Under the pieces are notes generated by a model. The model searched no databases and had not been told where the DNA came from. It worked only from the letters and a program-made list of their open reading frames with translations. 20,117 nucleotides of DNA from Rhizophagus sp. LPA8_4_AMF (Eukaryota; Glomeromycota; Glomeromycetes; Glomerales; Glomeraceae). The stretch spans positions 1 through 20,117 of the forward strand of contig JADRCO010001342.1 in the NCBI GenBank assembly GCA_021464525.1, given 5' to 3'. Made by a program: the position numbers and the translations under genes. Shown one piece after another: positions 1 to 7,955 of this stretch (position 1 is the stretch's first letter; each line of letters opens with the position of its first letter).

Positions 1-108
1 TTTGAAAATAATGGTAATCCCTATTTCTCCTCACTAAACGCTGTAGGCCTCATCGGATATTACCATGTCTTTGTATTGACCTCAAGGTACTACCCGTGTA
101 TCCTATAA
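1..108 (+). other. Possible 3' end of an ORF cut by the window edge
   Basis: Frame 1 is open from the first base to a TAA at 106-108 and gives 35 residues beginning FENNGNPYFSSLNAVGLIGY. No family is recognised and 35 codons can be open by chance even in A+T-rich DNA. It is listed because it runs off the edge and could be the tail of a gene or mobile element to the left. Low confidence. Confidence 0.12.
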
Positions 109-227
109 TTGAAGACAACCAGGCATGAACAGATAAAATACTCACATTTATAGTATGTAGACCGGAAAATAATATTCTTGCGGAAAACTAAAATGTTGAA
201 ATCCAAAACTTTTGAGGTGAAGCAACA

Positions 228-545
228 TTGATCAGGACCTCGAAAAAAAAAGGAAGGGGAAAGGATAAGAAGGGAAAAGGGGAAGGAAGAGGAAAAAAGC
301 AAGAAAAAGGAAGGGGGAGAAGAGTGAGGGAAAATAAAACATACACCACACACCCACACAACACCCACACCACGGCCCAAAGAAAAGAGACGAAAGAGAA
401 GACACGAAAAGAGAAGACTGAAAAGAAGACCTAAAAAAAAGAGAACACGAAAGAGAAGACCGAAAAAGAAGACCTAAAAAAGAAGACACGAAATAGAAGA
501 CACGAAAAGAGAAGACACGAAATAGAAGACACGAACGAAAACAAA
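228..545. repeat. Purine-rich low-complexity tract and GAAGAC-type satellite
   Basis: From about 240 to 335 the + strand is almost pure A/G. A C/A-rich stretch (about 338-376) of ACACC-like steps follows. From about 385 to 540 there are irregular tandem units built on GAAGACACGAAA and GAAAAGAGAAGAC, each about 13-30 bp. Open frames here on both strands (Lys/Glu/Arg-rich on +, Phe/Ser/Leu-rich on -) follow from the base composition and are not called as genes. Long purine:pyrimidine strands like this can form triplex structures; that is inference. Confidence 0.75.
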
Positions 546-575
546 GGAGCACTCACACCATACTAAGAACGAAGG

Positions 576-757
576 GATAGGTAAAGGTATTAATATATAT
601 ATTTTTTTTTGAGATGTACGTGAAGATAGGTAAAGGTATTTAAATATATTTTTTTTTTGAGATGTGAAGATAGGTAAAGGTATTTATATATATTTATTTT
701 TTTGAGATGTACGTGAAGATAGGTAAAGGTATTTATATATATTTTTTGTACGTGAAC
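576..757 (+). repeat. Four-copy tandem repeat, 44-49 bp unit
   Basis: Copies start at 576, 625, 669 and 718, each with the core GATAGGTAAAGGTATT, then an AT/T-tract, then GAGATGTACGTGAA. Units differ mainly in T-tract length and a 5-bp ACGTG-region deletion in copy 2; the fourth is truncated after the T-tract. The array is about 580 bp upstream of the BTB-SPRY start codon. A minisatellite is the simplest reading; a promoter-distal regulatory array is possible but unsupported. Confidence 0.85.
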
Positions 758-769
758 GTGAACGAAATT

Positions 770-849
770 GATTAGTCGTGAGTCATAAGTGTCATTTGGA
801 ACATTTTTATTTAATAGTCAGATTAATCAATTATAAGTCATGACTAATC
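770..849. repeat. 80-bp imperfect inverted repeat with an AP-1/Gcn4-like site
   Basis: The left arm at 770-786 (GATTAGTCGTGAGTCAT) and the right arm at 833-849 are imperfect reverse complements (about 14 of 17). The left arm includes TGAGTCA at 779-785, the consensus for AP-1/Gcn4-type bZIP factors. It is either a small fold-back insertion or a pair of bZIP sites; only the sequence match is seen. Confidence 0.4.
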
Positions 850-1165
850 TAAATAGTATAAAAAATTGCGTAATTTACTTGCAGAAGTATAACAAATTCA
901 TATAATTATGATATACCGCGTACCGCGCGTATCAATAAAAATAATCTCTTGATCAGTGGCTTGTGTTAGTTTGTATTATATAAAAAATTTTAATGGTGAT
1001 GCCGAAATGATAATTACTTTGGATTGGTTATTATCATTATTAGATACTGACATACTGTATGTTTATTATATAAACGTAAATTACAGGAATCCATATTTTC
1101 AGCCAATCATTTACCCTCTATAAGTCTCTTTAAATATAATAAAATCCATGGTGAACCCCTTAATA

Positions 1166-1173
1166 TGACGTCA
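1166..1173. promoter_or_regulatory. Perfect CRE-like palindrome TGACGTCA
   Basis: The 8-bp palindrome TGACGTCA lies about 160 bp upstream of the BTB-SPRY start codon. It is the consensus site for ATF/CREB-class bZIP factors (for example Atf1/Sko1 in other fungi). A perfect 8-mer is uncommon in DNA this A+T-rich, and the promoter position fits, but binding is inferred. Confidence 0.4.
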
Positions 1174-1273
1174 ATCATAAGGCGCAGCCATTAACAGGAA
1201 TACTACAGGAATTTAGTATAAGTACAACATAGTACAAATCTAGATTTGTACGTAAAATACGTAGATTTTTACT

Positions 1274-1283
1274 TATATAAATA
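1274..1283 (+). promoter_or_regulatory. TATA-box candidate for the BTB-SPRY gene
   Basis: TATATAAATA lies 50 bp before the ATG at 1333, and a long T-tract (about 1311-1327) ends just before the start codon. Spacing fits a TATA box with a short pyrimidine-rich leader. In A+T-rich DNA such strings are common, so only position supports it. Confidence 0.45.
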
Positions 1284-1332
1284 GGGTTTCTAAAAAAAAA
1301 CCTAATTTGAATTTTTTTTTTTTTTTCAAGAA

Positions 1333-2742
1333 ATGGCAAGAGGATATTCATTAGAAAAAGATTTAGGATTATTAATAAACAATCCAAAGTATAGCGATAT
1401 AGAAATTTTTTGTGAAAATGAAAAGAAATTACATGGTTGTAGAGCAATTTTAGCAGCAAGATCCGAAGTATTTGATAGACTACTTTATAATGGGATGAAG
1501 GAAAGTTATGAATCCCAAATTTTTTTTCCAAAGATTAATTCTTTTGGAATGGAGATTATATTAGAGTATATTTATACGGGATCAATTAAAGAGGAATCTT
1601 TAACAAAAGATAATATAATTGAAGCTTTTTACGCTGCAGACTATTTTCAATTATCAGAACTTCAGAATTTTATTATGAAAACTTTCAAAAATACACTAGA
1701 AAACAGTTGTAATGAAAATTATTCACCGGAACTATTGTCTAAATTTGCGGAGATAATGCCATTAACGGATGATAATATTCTTCTAAGTTCATTGGTTGAA
1801 GCAATAGCAGTTATTTCGTTAAATACCATTGAATTTGGTCGACTGTCTATTAAAGGTCTTCATTATTTTTTATCTTGTACATATGAAAAAGAAAAGCCTT
1901 TTGCAACCCCAGAATATGAAGTTTTTCGATATAGTGCTATTCTTGCAGCGAAACAAGTTTCTAATGATGCATATAAATCTTTTATGGAACGGTTACCAAC
2001 CTTAGAACAAATAAAACAAAAAGAAAACTCAATACAAGCAGAAAATAAATTTATTACCGATCATCAAAAAGTTGCTAAAGAACTGGAGCCTTTGGCTGAA
2101 TTTATTGATTTCAGGCGAATTAAAGGTCAAATATTGGTTGATATTGTCGAGCCACTAGAAATTGTTCCAGCTAAAATACTTTTAAATATTTATCGACAAT
2201 ATATAAAATCAAATGATTCCAATTTAAATGATACTAGAGGAATACCCATATTAATTTCTGATTATGTTTGGGATAAATCAGCATGTGGATCAAAAGTTAT
2301 TATTGAGGATAATGGAAATGTTGTAGGTAGTTCAGTATGGGGAAGTGTTAGAGCTAAAAAGGTATTGGAAAATAATGATATTTTTGAATGGGATGTTATT
2401 ATTGAGAAAGCTTGTATTGATTCTTGGGTTGGAGTATGTGCACCAGGAAATTTTAATTATGAAACCTGGGCAGGTAGTCAGTCTACTGGTTGGGTATTGG
2501 GTTCCTGCGGTTATTGTTATAATTCTGGAAAAGGTATAAACAATTATTGTCCTAGATTTGGAGATGGCGCTAAAATTACTGTTCATTTAGATATGAATAA
2601 AAAAACTTGTGCTTTTACAGTCAATGGTATAAAGTATCCAGAAGTATCAGCATGGAATAATTTGCCATCAAAGCTTTATCCAGTAGCATCACTAAAAAAT
2701 CCTGGTCGCTATCGAATTCAACCTCATCAAAAAAATATTTAA
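1333..2742 (+). CDS. BTB-BACK-SPRY domain protein
   Basis: This is a 469-residue, single-exon protein. The BTB/POZ domain (about residues 18-118) shows SDIEIFCENEKKLHGCRAIL, the buried HGCRAILAARS segment, and the EYIYTGSI turn. A helical BACK-like region follows (about 125-300). A SPRY/B30.2 domain closes the protein (about 345-463), marked by EWDVIIEK, WVGVCAPG, GWVLGS, FGDGAKITVHLDM and TCAFTVNG. BTB domains dimerise and bind CUL3; SPRY domains usually bind a partner, so an E3-ligase substrate adaptor is the likely role (inference). The ATG at 1333 (context AAGAAATGG) is right: it follows a TATA-like box and T-tract and begins just before the BTB fold. No transmembrane segment or signal peptide is seen. 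Broken copies of this gene lie at 3943-4430 and 6000-6090. Confidence 0.93.
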   Translation: MARGYSLEKDLGLLINNPKYSDIEIFCENEKKLHGCRAILAARSEVFDRLLYNGMKESYESQIFFPKINSFGMEIILEYIYTGSIKEESLTKDNIIEAFYAADYFQLSELQNFIMKTFKNTLENSCNENYSPELLSKFAEIMPLTDDNILLSSLVEAIAVISLNTIEFGRLSIKGLHYFLSCTYEKEKPFATPEYEVFRYSAILAAKQVSNDAYKSFMERLPTLEQIKQKENSIQAENKFITDHQKVAKELEPLAEFIDFRRIKGQILVDIVEPLEIVPAKILLNIYRQYIKSNDSNLNDTRGIPILISDYVWDKSACGSKVIIEDNGNVVGSSVWGSVRAKKVLENNDIFEWDVIIEKACIDSWVGVCAPGNFNYETWAGSQSTGWVLGSCGYCYNSGKGINNYCPRFGDGAKITVHLDMNKKTCAFTVNGIKYPEVSAWNNLPSKLYPVASLKNPGRYRIQPHQKNI

Positions 2743-3090
2743 TTGCGGAAATTATAGAACAAAGAATATTTGCGATATTTTTTTTTAATAACATTAAAGC
2801 TTGAAATATTACATAATTACTGTATTAAAAATGACCAGAATAATTTTTGATTTTGTTTATATTATTATTATTATATTTCATTTTTTCGATCGATCGATAA
2901 AAAAAATAATTATAAATACGAGTATGAGAATTTAAAATAATTTTTAGTAATCAAGATTTAATTCGTGAAAAAAAATAAAGATTTTAATATCTGAAAATTT
3001 AAAGCTTTTTATTGTAATTTGTCTGTTTTTTGAGCGTTCAAGTCTAAAAACTTGCGATTAGTTAAGTGTCTAATTAAATCAAATATTTTT
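2743..3090. other. 3' flank of the BTB-SPRY gene
   Basis: A+T-rich non-coding DNA. An AATAAA at 2974-2979, about 230 bp after the stop, is a possible poly(A) signal. There is a short self-complementary run TCGATCGATCGAT near 2886. No supportable gene was seen. Confidence 0.3.
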
Positions 3091-3096
3091 TTGATG

Positions 3097-3145
3097 GACG
3101 ATCAGAATCCCGTTATAACACAAATCCGACGCTCACAATCCTGAC
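3097..3145 (+). repeat. Dispersed ~45-bp repeat, copy 1
   Basis: The core GACGATCAGAAT followed by CCCGTTATAAC, then CACAATCCTGACAA, is shared with the inverted copy at 3532-3566 and the copy at 9121-9172. With the 3532-3566 copy it brackets the coding remnant at 3219-3431 in inverted orientation, as the ends of a decayed element would. Confidence 0.45.
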
Positions 3146-3218
3146 AAGTCCTGACATTCATTGTCCCGACACTTAATATCTTCATGAATAAAAAATATAT
3201 TAAAAAAAATTATGACTT

Positions 3219-3431
3219 TTATATGCAAAACGTTAAATTGGGCAGTCTTCGCTTGTAACCACCGCCTTCTGTTTTTTGTCGTTTAATTGACTCTAATTGG
3301 ACTCGTGTGTTTGCACCACTTTTTACACGAACCATTGGATCTAAATCACGATTTAGATCATAAAGGAAGGATGCTAATCGAGGTATGGATTTTGACTTTG
3401 CTGCGTTATAACGAATTTTATTTAATATAAA
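3219..3431 (-). pseudogene. Transposon-like coding remnant (unknown protein, C-terminal part)
   Basis: The minus strand is open for 70 codons from just after a TGA at 3432-3434 to a TAA at 3219-3221. It has a balanced, protein-like composition, with SIPRLASFLYDLNRDLDP, MVRVKSGANTRVQLESIKRQ and KTEGGGYKRRLP. The basic, glycine-containing C-terminus and lack of an ATG suggest the tail of a larger protein. I suspect a transposase tail (MULE-type elements carry similar basic ends), but no catalytic motif is present, so the family is unproven. Within it lies a perfect 10-bp inverted repeat (3338-3359, spacer AC). Inverted copies of a short repeat flank it. Confidence 0.45.
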
Positions 3432-3531
3432 TCAAAAAATTGAAATTTATTTCTAACTAATAACATTAATAATTCATTAAAATTTGCGAAGTATGGTTAT
3501 TAAAATTATCAATTAATAAAAACAATTTTAA

Positions 3532-3566
3532 AAATAACGAAATTCTGATCGTCGGGATTTTGAATG
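3532..3566 (-). repeat. Dispersed ~45-bp repeat, inverted copy 2
   Basis: Read on the minus strand this gives CCATTCAAAATC, CCGACGATCAGAATT and CGTTATTTTT. It matches the + strand at 9121-9157 (which has a 5-bp TCGAT insertion) and the core at 3097. It is the partner of the 3097 copy in a possible terminal inverted repeat pair about 470 bp apart. Confidence 0.45.
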
Positions 3567-3709
3567 GCTCCCAAGGCGAATAAATGATAAGTACATTGCA
3601 TCATGATATGAATGTTCAAAAAAATAAAGCTTATAGTTAATCCGTTGAAAAGCATATCATAATGCCATAATATTTTTTTTTGCTAGCACTTTTATCAAAT
3701 ATTATACAG

Positions 3710-3830
3710 TTATCCGATGGAAAAGAGTGAATAACATTATTTTGCTGAAAATAAGCCACGAAGTGGCTTATTCAGCTAATCATTTACCTGTAATAAGTAA
3801 AAATAATGTAATCATTTTTCTATCGGATAA
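3710..3830. mobile_element. 121-bp fold-back (MITE-like) element
   Basis: The ends are inverted repeats: TTATCCGATGGAAAA at the left pairs with TTTTTCTATCGGATAA at the right, and complementarity continues inward through CATTATTTT / AAAATAATG. At the centre is a hairpin, GCTGA..ATAAGCCAC-GAA-GTGGCTTAT..CAGC (about 3744-3775). The whole unit could fold into one long hairpin. There is no ORF. A+T-rich flanks hide any target duplication. Confidence 0.6.
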
Positions 3831-3942
3831 AATAATATATTCGACATCAAAATGTTACTTCTGAAAAGATATTAAGGTTTAAGATTTATAATAAATAAAT
3901 AATCTAAAGTAAAAATTTACGTAAAAAAAATAAATTATAAAT

Positions 3943-4430
3943 TATATGATTGTAGAGCAATTTTACAGTATAATGGATGAAGAGAAATTATGAAATCAAT
4001 TATGTTTCAGTTATCAGACCTTCAGGATTTTATTATGAAAACTTTCAAAAAATACATTAAAATAAAAGCTACAATGAAAATTATTCACCGGAATTACTGT
4101 CTAAATTTGTGGGGATAATGATATTAGCAAAAGATGGTTGAAGCAATAGAAGCTATTCCGTTAAATACCATTGAATTTGGTCGATGTAGTCTATTAAAGG
4201 TCTTCAATATCTTTTATTTTGTACATCTGAGCTCCAGAATACGAAGTTATTCGACAGTATTATTCTCGCAGCAACAAGTTTCCACTGATGCATATAAAAC
4301 TCTTACGGACGATTACCAACCTTATAACAAGTAAAACGAATAGAAAACTTAGTAAAGTAGAAAATAAACTTATTACCAATCTACTTTTTTTAAAGATACA
4401 AATTGGTCTTAAAGATACAACTGTCAGGAA
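3943..4430 (+). pseudogene. Degraded copy of the BTB-SPRY gene (BTB and BACK parts)
   Basis: Several blocks match the gene at 1333-2742 in order: TGTAGAGCAATTTTA (parent 1438), TATAATGGATGAAG (parent 1487), TTATTATGAAAACTTTCAAAAA (parent about 1670), ATTATTCACCGGAA, TTAAATACCATTGAATTTGG, and AAAATAAACTTATTACC (parent about 2041). Internal deletions, stops and frameshifts break the frame. The SPRY part is absent. After about 4380 it diverges into sequence shared only with the second fragment at 6000-6090, so both fragments probably come from one already rearranged copy. Confidence 0.85.
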
Positions 4431-4779
4431 AGCATTCACTTGTTAACAAATATTGTAGTGATGAATGTCCAAATAATAAAATAATCCATATATTTAATCG
4501 ATTATGTTTTCTGACAGAAGAATTTCGACGCGACCACTACGTATTTTGCTATTAGTGATCGTCAAGCGATTTGATTAAACTTGATCTTTAAGCGCGTCTT
4601 GTTCAAATTTTTAAATTTTTTTAATTATCTTAATTATCTTAGTAAATGTAGAGTCGTCCAAGAAGTTAATTGTTCGTAACTGAATGTATTCAAAGTTCAC
4701 TTTTGTATAATAATCTATACAATATATCGGAATTATAAGAAATAAAACTATATTTATACGGGAGTGATACACTCGATTT
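4431..4779. other. Intergenic, no gene seen
   Basis: A+T-rich DNA between the BTB pseudogene and the dispersed element. A stretch around 4505-4600 is less A+T-rich (TTCGACGCGACCACTACG) but shows no supportable frame. Nothing else recognisable was seen. Confidence 0.3.
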
Positions 4780-4839
4780 ATCCTAAATTTGTTAAAGAGA
4801 CTTAATATTCAAAAAAAAAAGTTAAAATGGGAGTGACAA

Positions 4840-4895
4840 ATCTTAGACTAGAATCGAACTAGCCAAAGCAGGCATGCTCTCCACCAGGATAAGAT
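4840..4895 (-). ncRNA. tRNA-like module (B-box) in element copy 1
   Basis: On the minus strand ATCTTA and TAAGAT close a 6-bp acceptor-like stem. Inside are an A-box-like TGGTGGAGAGC and a T-arm-like CTAGTTCGATTCTAG (B-box consensus GTTCRANTC). At about 56 nt the module is too short for a tRNA, because the anticodon arm is reduced. It fits a tRNA-derived SINE head or an internal Pol III promoter. Its counterpart is at 12960-13015. Confidence 0.45.
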
Positions 4896-4931
4896 TTAAA
4901 AAACATTTGTTTGCTTAATCTTTTAAACACA

Positions 4932-5497
4932 AGACAATACAGCTCGCAGTCCACTTAAGGGTTGAACTATTGTTGAAATCCTGCGTTAATGTAGCCGGTA
5001 CAAGCACATAAAAGTCTTTAACCGGCTATTATTTGGTTCACTATCCCATAATCTACACTCTCATCCTATATCTATTCTATAAGAAAATTTATTTAATTTG
5101 GATTATTTAGTTATTAACAAAATTTGAACATAAATTAATTTACAGATTTACAAATTAAAGTATAATAAAATATAATAATTTTTAAGATTGTTTCTAATTG
5201 GAACAATTGGAACATTCGTGCCATTAGAATAAATATAAGATTTGCCGTCAATATTAATAACAATTAAACGTTCAGAAATTTTTAACGTTATTTTATCAAT
5301 ATTTATTTCTTTTTCCTAAATAATAAAAAATTTTATTTTAGAAATATAATCAAAAAATAGTATAGGCCAATGCTATCTTGAACGAGATGAAGTTAGGTTT
5401 TATTTTAAATCAGAAGGATAAACCAATAATTGGAAGTAAGCGAACATATCCAAATGCTCTGTCAACTCCGTCAACTCCCCCAAATAAGATTGGGACA
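4932..5497. mobile_element. Copy-specific insertion inside element copy 1
   Basis: Aligned with copy 2, the match runs to CTTTTAAACACA (about 4931) and resumes at TCAGGAAAAAGAAAAG (about 5498). The extra segment includes an 8-bp inverted repeat (TAGCCGGT at 4992-4999, ACCGGCTA at 5021-5028), a minus-strand frame (5148-5315) and a plus-strand frame (5387-5536). ACA occurs on both sides of the junction and could be a short target duplication. It could also be ancestral sequence deleted from copy 2. Confidence 0.5.
5148..5315 (-). pseudogene. Possible terminal exon remnant, unknown protein
   Basis: On the minus strand an acceptor-like TTATTATTTAG precedes 55 open codons ending in TAA, with INIDKITLKISERLIVINID and GKSYIYSNGTNVPIVPI. 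The composition is protein-like, but no convincing donor or upstream exon was found and no family is recognised. It lies wholly within the insertion that distinguishes the two element copies. Confidence 0.25.
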
Positions 5498-5536
5498 TCA
5501 GGAAAAAGAAAAGAAACAGAAAAAGAGAGAAATTAA
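5387..5536 (+). other. Small ORF, 49 aa, spans insertion/repeat junction
   Basis: ATG at 5387 to TAA at 5534-5536. The protein begins MKLGFILNQKDKPIIGSKRT, then is Pro/Ser/Thr-rich (ALSTPSTPPNK), then basic (GKRKETEKERN). The basic end is contributed by the conserved pyrimidine run of the dispersed element. No family is recognised. It could be a host or element fragment, or chance. Confidence 0.2.
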
Positions 5537-5999
5537 AATATGGAAGAATCCAACTAGAACTATGACTTCAAACACTAATCGGCAAACTCAGAGGGATGTT
5601 ATGGCTGACCAACCGGGAGACAAGGGCATGTGCTATGGGTATATCACGTTTCCAATAAACCAAGGTCGTCTATAAATTACATATGGTCTAGAAAGTTCAT
5701 TATACTGATGATCAGATGTAAAACCTAGACATTACTAGACATAATGAGCGTTTTTATGCGAAAAAACTCTTTTTATATGAGTGAAATACCTCGTTACGCG
5801 TGAAGACCAGATGTAAAACCTAGACATCGCCAGGAATATGGGCGTTTTTTCTAATAAAACTGTTAAACAAATTCTTTTTGTACGAGAGAGATACCTCGTT
5901 ATATATAGGAAAAAATAATCACGTAATTACTACAAATAGTTATTCGAAATATGAAATTAACTCTGGCGTGTTACGCAATTTATCAATTTCTGTTGTTAA

Positions 6000-6090
6000 C
6001 AACAAGTTTCCATGGAAAACTTAATACAAGTAGAAATTTATTACCGATCTACCTTCATAATAAGATACAAATCGGGCTTAAACTGCGACA
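6000..6090 (+). pseudogene. Second, short degraded BTB-SPRY-derived fragment
   Basis: CAACAAGTTTCC, GAAAACTTAATACAAGTAG and TTTATTACCGATCTAC match the parent gene around 1950-2060. The continuation AAGATACAAATCGGGCTTAAA matches the divergent tail of the first pseudogene (4393 onwards) and not the parent. It therefore shares a rearranged ancestor with 3943-4430. It has no coding capacity. Confidence 0.6.
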
Positions 6091-6455
6091 AAATTTAGAT
6101 TAATACGTTTTATTCGATAATGTATATTAACATTTTAAAATTTTCAAATAATAAAAGGCTTTTGGAGCGAAATTCAATCAATTTGCGAATTAGTTGCAAG
6201 ATTTGATTTTTTTCTAGATTCGATAATCGGTTCCTTATTAAAGTTTTACTTTAAATTTAATCTATTGATCTGAAAATCATTTTTGCAAAATTTGGTCACA
6301 TGGCACTAAAATAATAACTTTAATGTTGCACAAAATACAGGGGAAAAGGTATAACTCTGGAAAATAGGGGTTTCTTTGACAAAATCAACAATATGTAAGG
6401 TTTGACCCATTCATTAATTATTCCTTTTTCTCTCTTTCATTCCCGTGAAAAAATA
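6091..6455 (+). promoter_or_regulatory. Upstream region of the BTB-TLDc gene
   Basis: Non-coding DNA before the start codon at 6456. It has a pyrimidine-rich stretch at about 6420-6444, typical of fungal transcript starts, and a weak TATA-like GGTATAACT near 6347. No clear factor sites were recognised. Confidence 0.3.
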
Positions 6456-7955
6456 ATGGATGATAAATTTTTACCAAAATTATCCCAAAATTTGCTAGAA
6501 ATTTTAAATGACGAAGAATATTATGATATTACAATTGAAGTTGGTAATGATCCTTACGTGAAAATATTTCGTGCGCATTTGGTTATTCTATATTATCGTT
6601 CTCCTTATTTGAAAAGAATTTTATCAACTAATAAAAAGAAAAATGATGGGAATTTAACACATATTAAATTACCAAATATTTTACCTGAAACTTTTCAAAC
6701 AATTTTAAGGTAAGAAAGAATTGTTAAATAACAAATAATTGTTATTTGTAAATAAAAAAAAATTTTTTTTTCTTTTGAATATTTGTATTTTAGATATATT
6801 TACGGTGGAAAAGTGCCTTTAAATGAACTTGATAGTTCAGATATAATTAAAGTCTTAATTGCCGCAAACAAACTTGGTCTTCAGGAGTTAATCACCTATT
6901 TACAATCATTTTTGGTTAAAAATAAAACAAATTGGATGGAACAAAATTTTGATTTGATATATCAAACGAGCTTTGAAAATGATACTTTCTTGGAACTTCA
7001 AAAATATTGTATTGATTTAATGTCTAAAGAACCAAATAAGATATTCAACACAAAAAAACTTTCCTCAATTCCAGAAAAACTTTTGATCTCAATAATCCAA
7101 AATGATAATCTTCAAATGGGTGAAGTTCAAGTTTGGGAACATGTGCTTAAATGGGGAGTTGCTCAAAATCCTGAACTTCCCTCCGATGTCACAAATTATT
7201 CGGATAATGATTTTAATACTTTAAAAAATACTTTACAACAATGCATTCCATTAATTAGATTCTATAATTTAACTTCTAAAGAATTCTTAGATAAAATATT
7301 ACCTTATGAACAAATTTTACCAAAGGAACTATATAAAGATTTACTAAAAGCTTTTATAAGTCTTTCTGATCCTAATAGCAAACCAAGTGATAAATCAAAA
7401 CCTCGTATACCTAAAAAGATCGATTCAAAAAATATTAATTCAAAGATTATTACATTTCAACATAGTGAATTAATCTCAAAATGGATTGATAGATTAGAAA
7501 TTACTGACATGCTAACTTCCTCATATAAATTCAATTTATTATTTCGCAGTTCTCGTGATGGATTTAATGCTAAAAAATTTCATGAATGTTGCGATAATCA
7601 ACGTCGCACTGTAACAATTATTAAGGTGAAAGACAGTACCGAAATTCTTGGAGGATATAATCCAATTGAGTGGAAATCTATTGAATCTTATTATTATTCT
7701 TATAGCATTACTAAAGATAGCTTTATATTCTCTTTTGATAATGATAGTATTGGAGATTACATTTTAAGTCGTATAACTAAAGAAAAGAAAGCTATAGTTA
7801 ATAATTTTGATTTTGGACCATCATTTGGCACAAGTGATCTCGTTGTATGGGGATGGTTTGGTAGTTATGCTATGAAAGACTCTTATGAAAAAAAGATTAG
7901 AAAAACAAAAGATAACTTTACAGTCGAAGAATGTGAAGTATTTCAAATTTTATAA
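6456..7955 (+). CDS. BTB-BACK-TLDc domain protein (two exons)
   Basis: Exons 6456-6709 and 6794-7955 are joined across an 84-bp GTAAGA..TTTTAG intron in phase 2, giving 471 residues; the join restores ILRYIYGGK inside the BTB fold. The BTB domain (about 20-125) carries YYDITIEVG, KIFRAHLVILYYRSPYLKR and LPNILPETFQ. BACK (about 130-270) carries VQVWEHVLKWG and CIPLIRFYNLTSKEF. TLDc (about 301-471) carries IITFQHSELISKWIDRL, LLFRSSRDGF, VTIIKVKDSTEILGGYNP, FGPSFGTSDL and EECEVFQIL. TLDc domains are linked to oxidative-stress protection and V-ATPase binding; BTB-BACK suggests CUL3 adaptor function. An in-frame ATG exists at 6402, but 6456 begins the family-typical MDDKFLPKLSQNLLEIL. The TLDc loop SIESYYYSYSITK has an unusual tyrosine run. 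A broken copy lies at 13702-14450. Confidence 0.95.

Larger units (their letters stand above)
4780..5903 (-). mobile_element. Dispersed element with tRNA-like module, copy 1 (long form)
   Basis: Read on the minus strand this matches 12487-13094 on the + strand: ~95-100 bp tandem units with CTAGGTTTTACATCTG and ACGAGGTATCTCTCTCGTAC, then the CATATG/GACGACCTTGGTTTATTGG block, the CCGGTTGGTCAGCC block, a CTTTTTCTGTTTCTTTTC pyrimidine run, the tRNA-like module, and a CACTCCCATTTTAA / T-tract / TTTAACAAATTTAGGAT tail. Identity is high but with many substitutions, so the copies are not recent. This copy has about 565 bp (4932-5497) absent from the other. No clear terminal repeats or protein identify its class. 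Confidence 0.8.

Noticed and set aside
232-552. Long open frames (106 aa minus, 96 aa minus, 68 aa plus) in the purine-rich tract
   Set aside because: They arise from the A/G-only composition; residues are monotonous (Phe/Ser/Leu or Lys/Glu/Arg) and no start context or homology supports them.
1175-1531. 118-codon minus-strand frame
   Set aside because: It is antisense to the start and BTB domain of the well-supported BTB-SPRY gene.
4961-5000. Possible second tRNA-like sequence (GTTGAAATCCTGC)
   Set aside because: It lacks the C of the B-box consensus, and no acceptor stem or A-box could be paired.
5430-5675. 81-codon + frame in element copy 1
   Set aside because: It runs through repeat sequence; the matching region of copy 2 shows no conserved frame.
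4780-5903. LTR retrotransposon reading of the dispersed element
   Set aside because: No long direct terminal repeats, primer-binding site or polyprotein; the tandem units are internal and one-sided.
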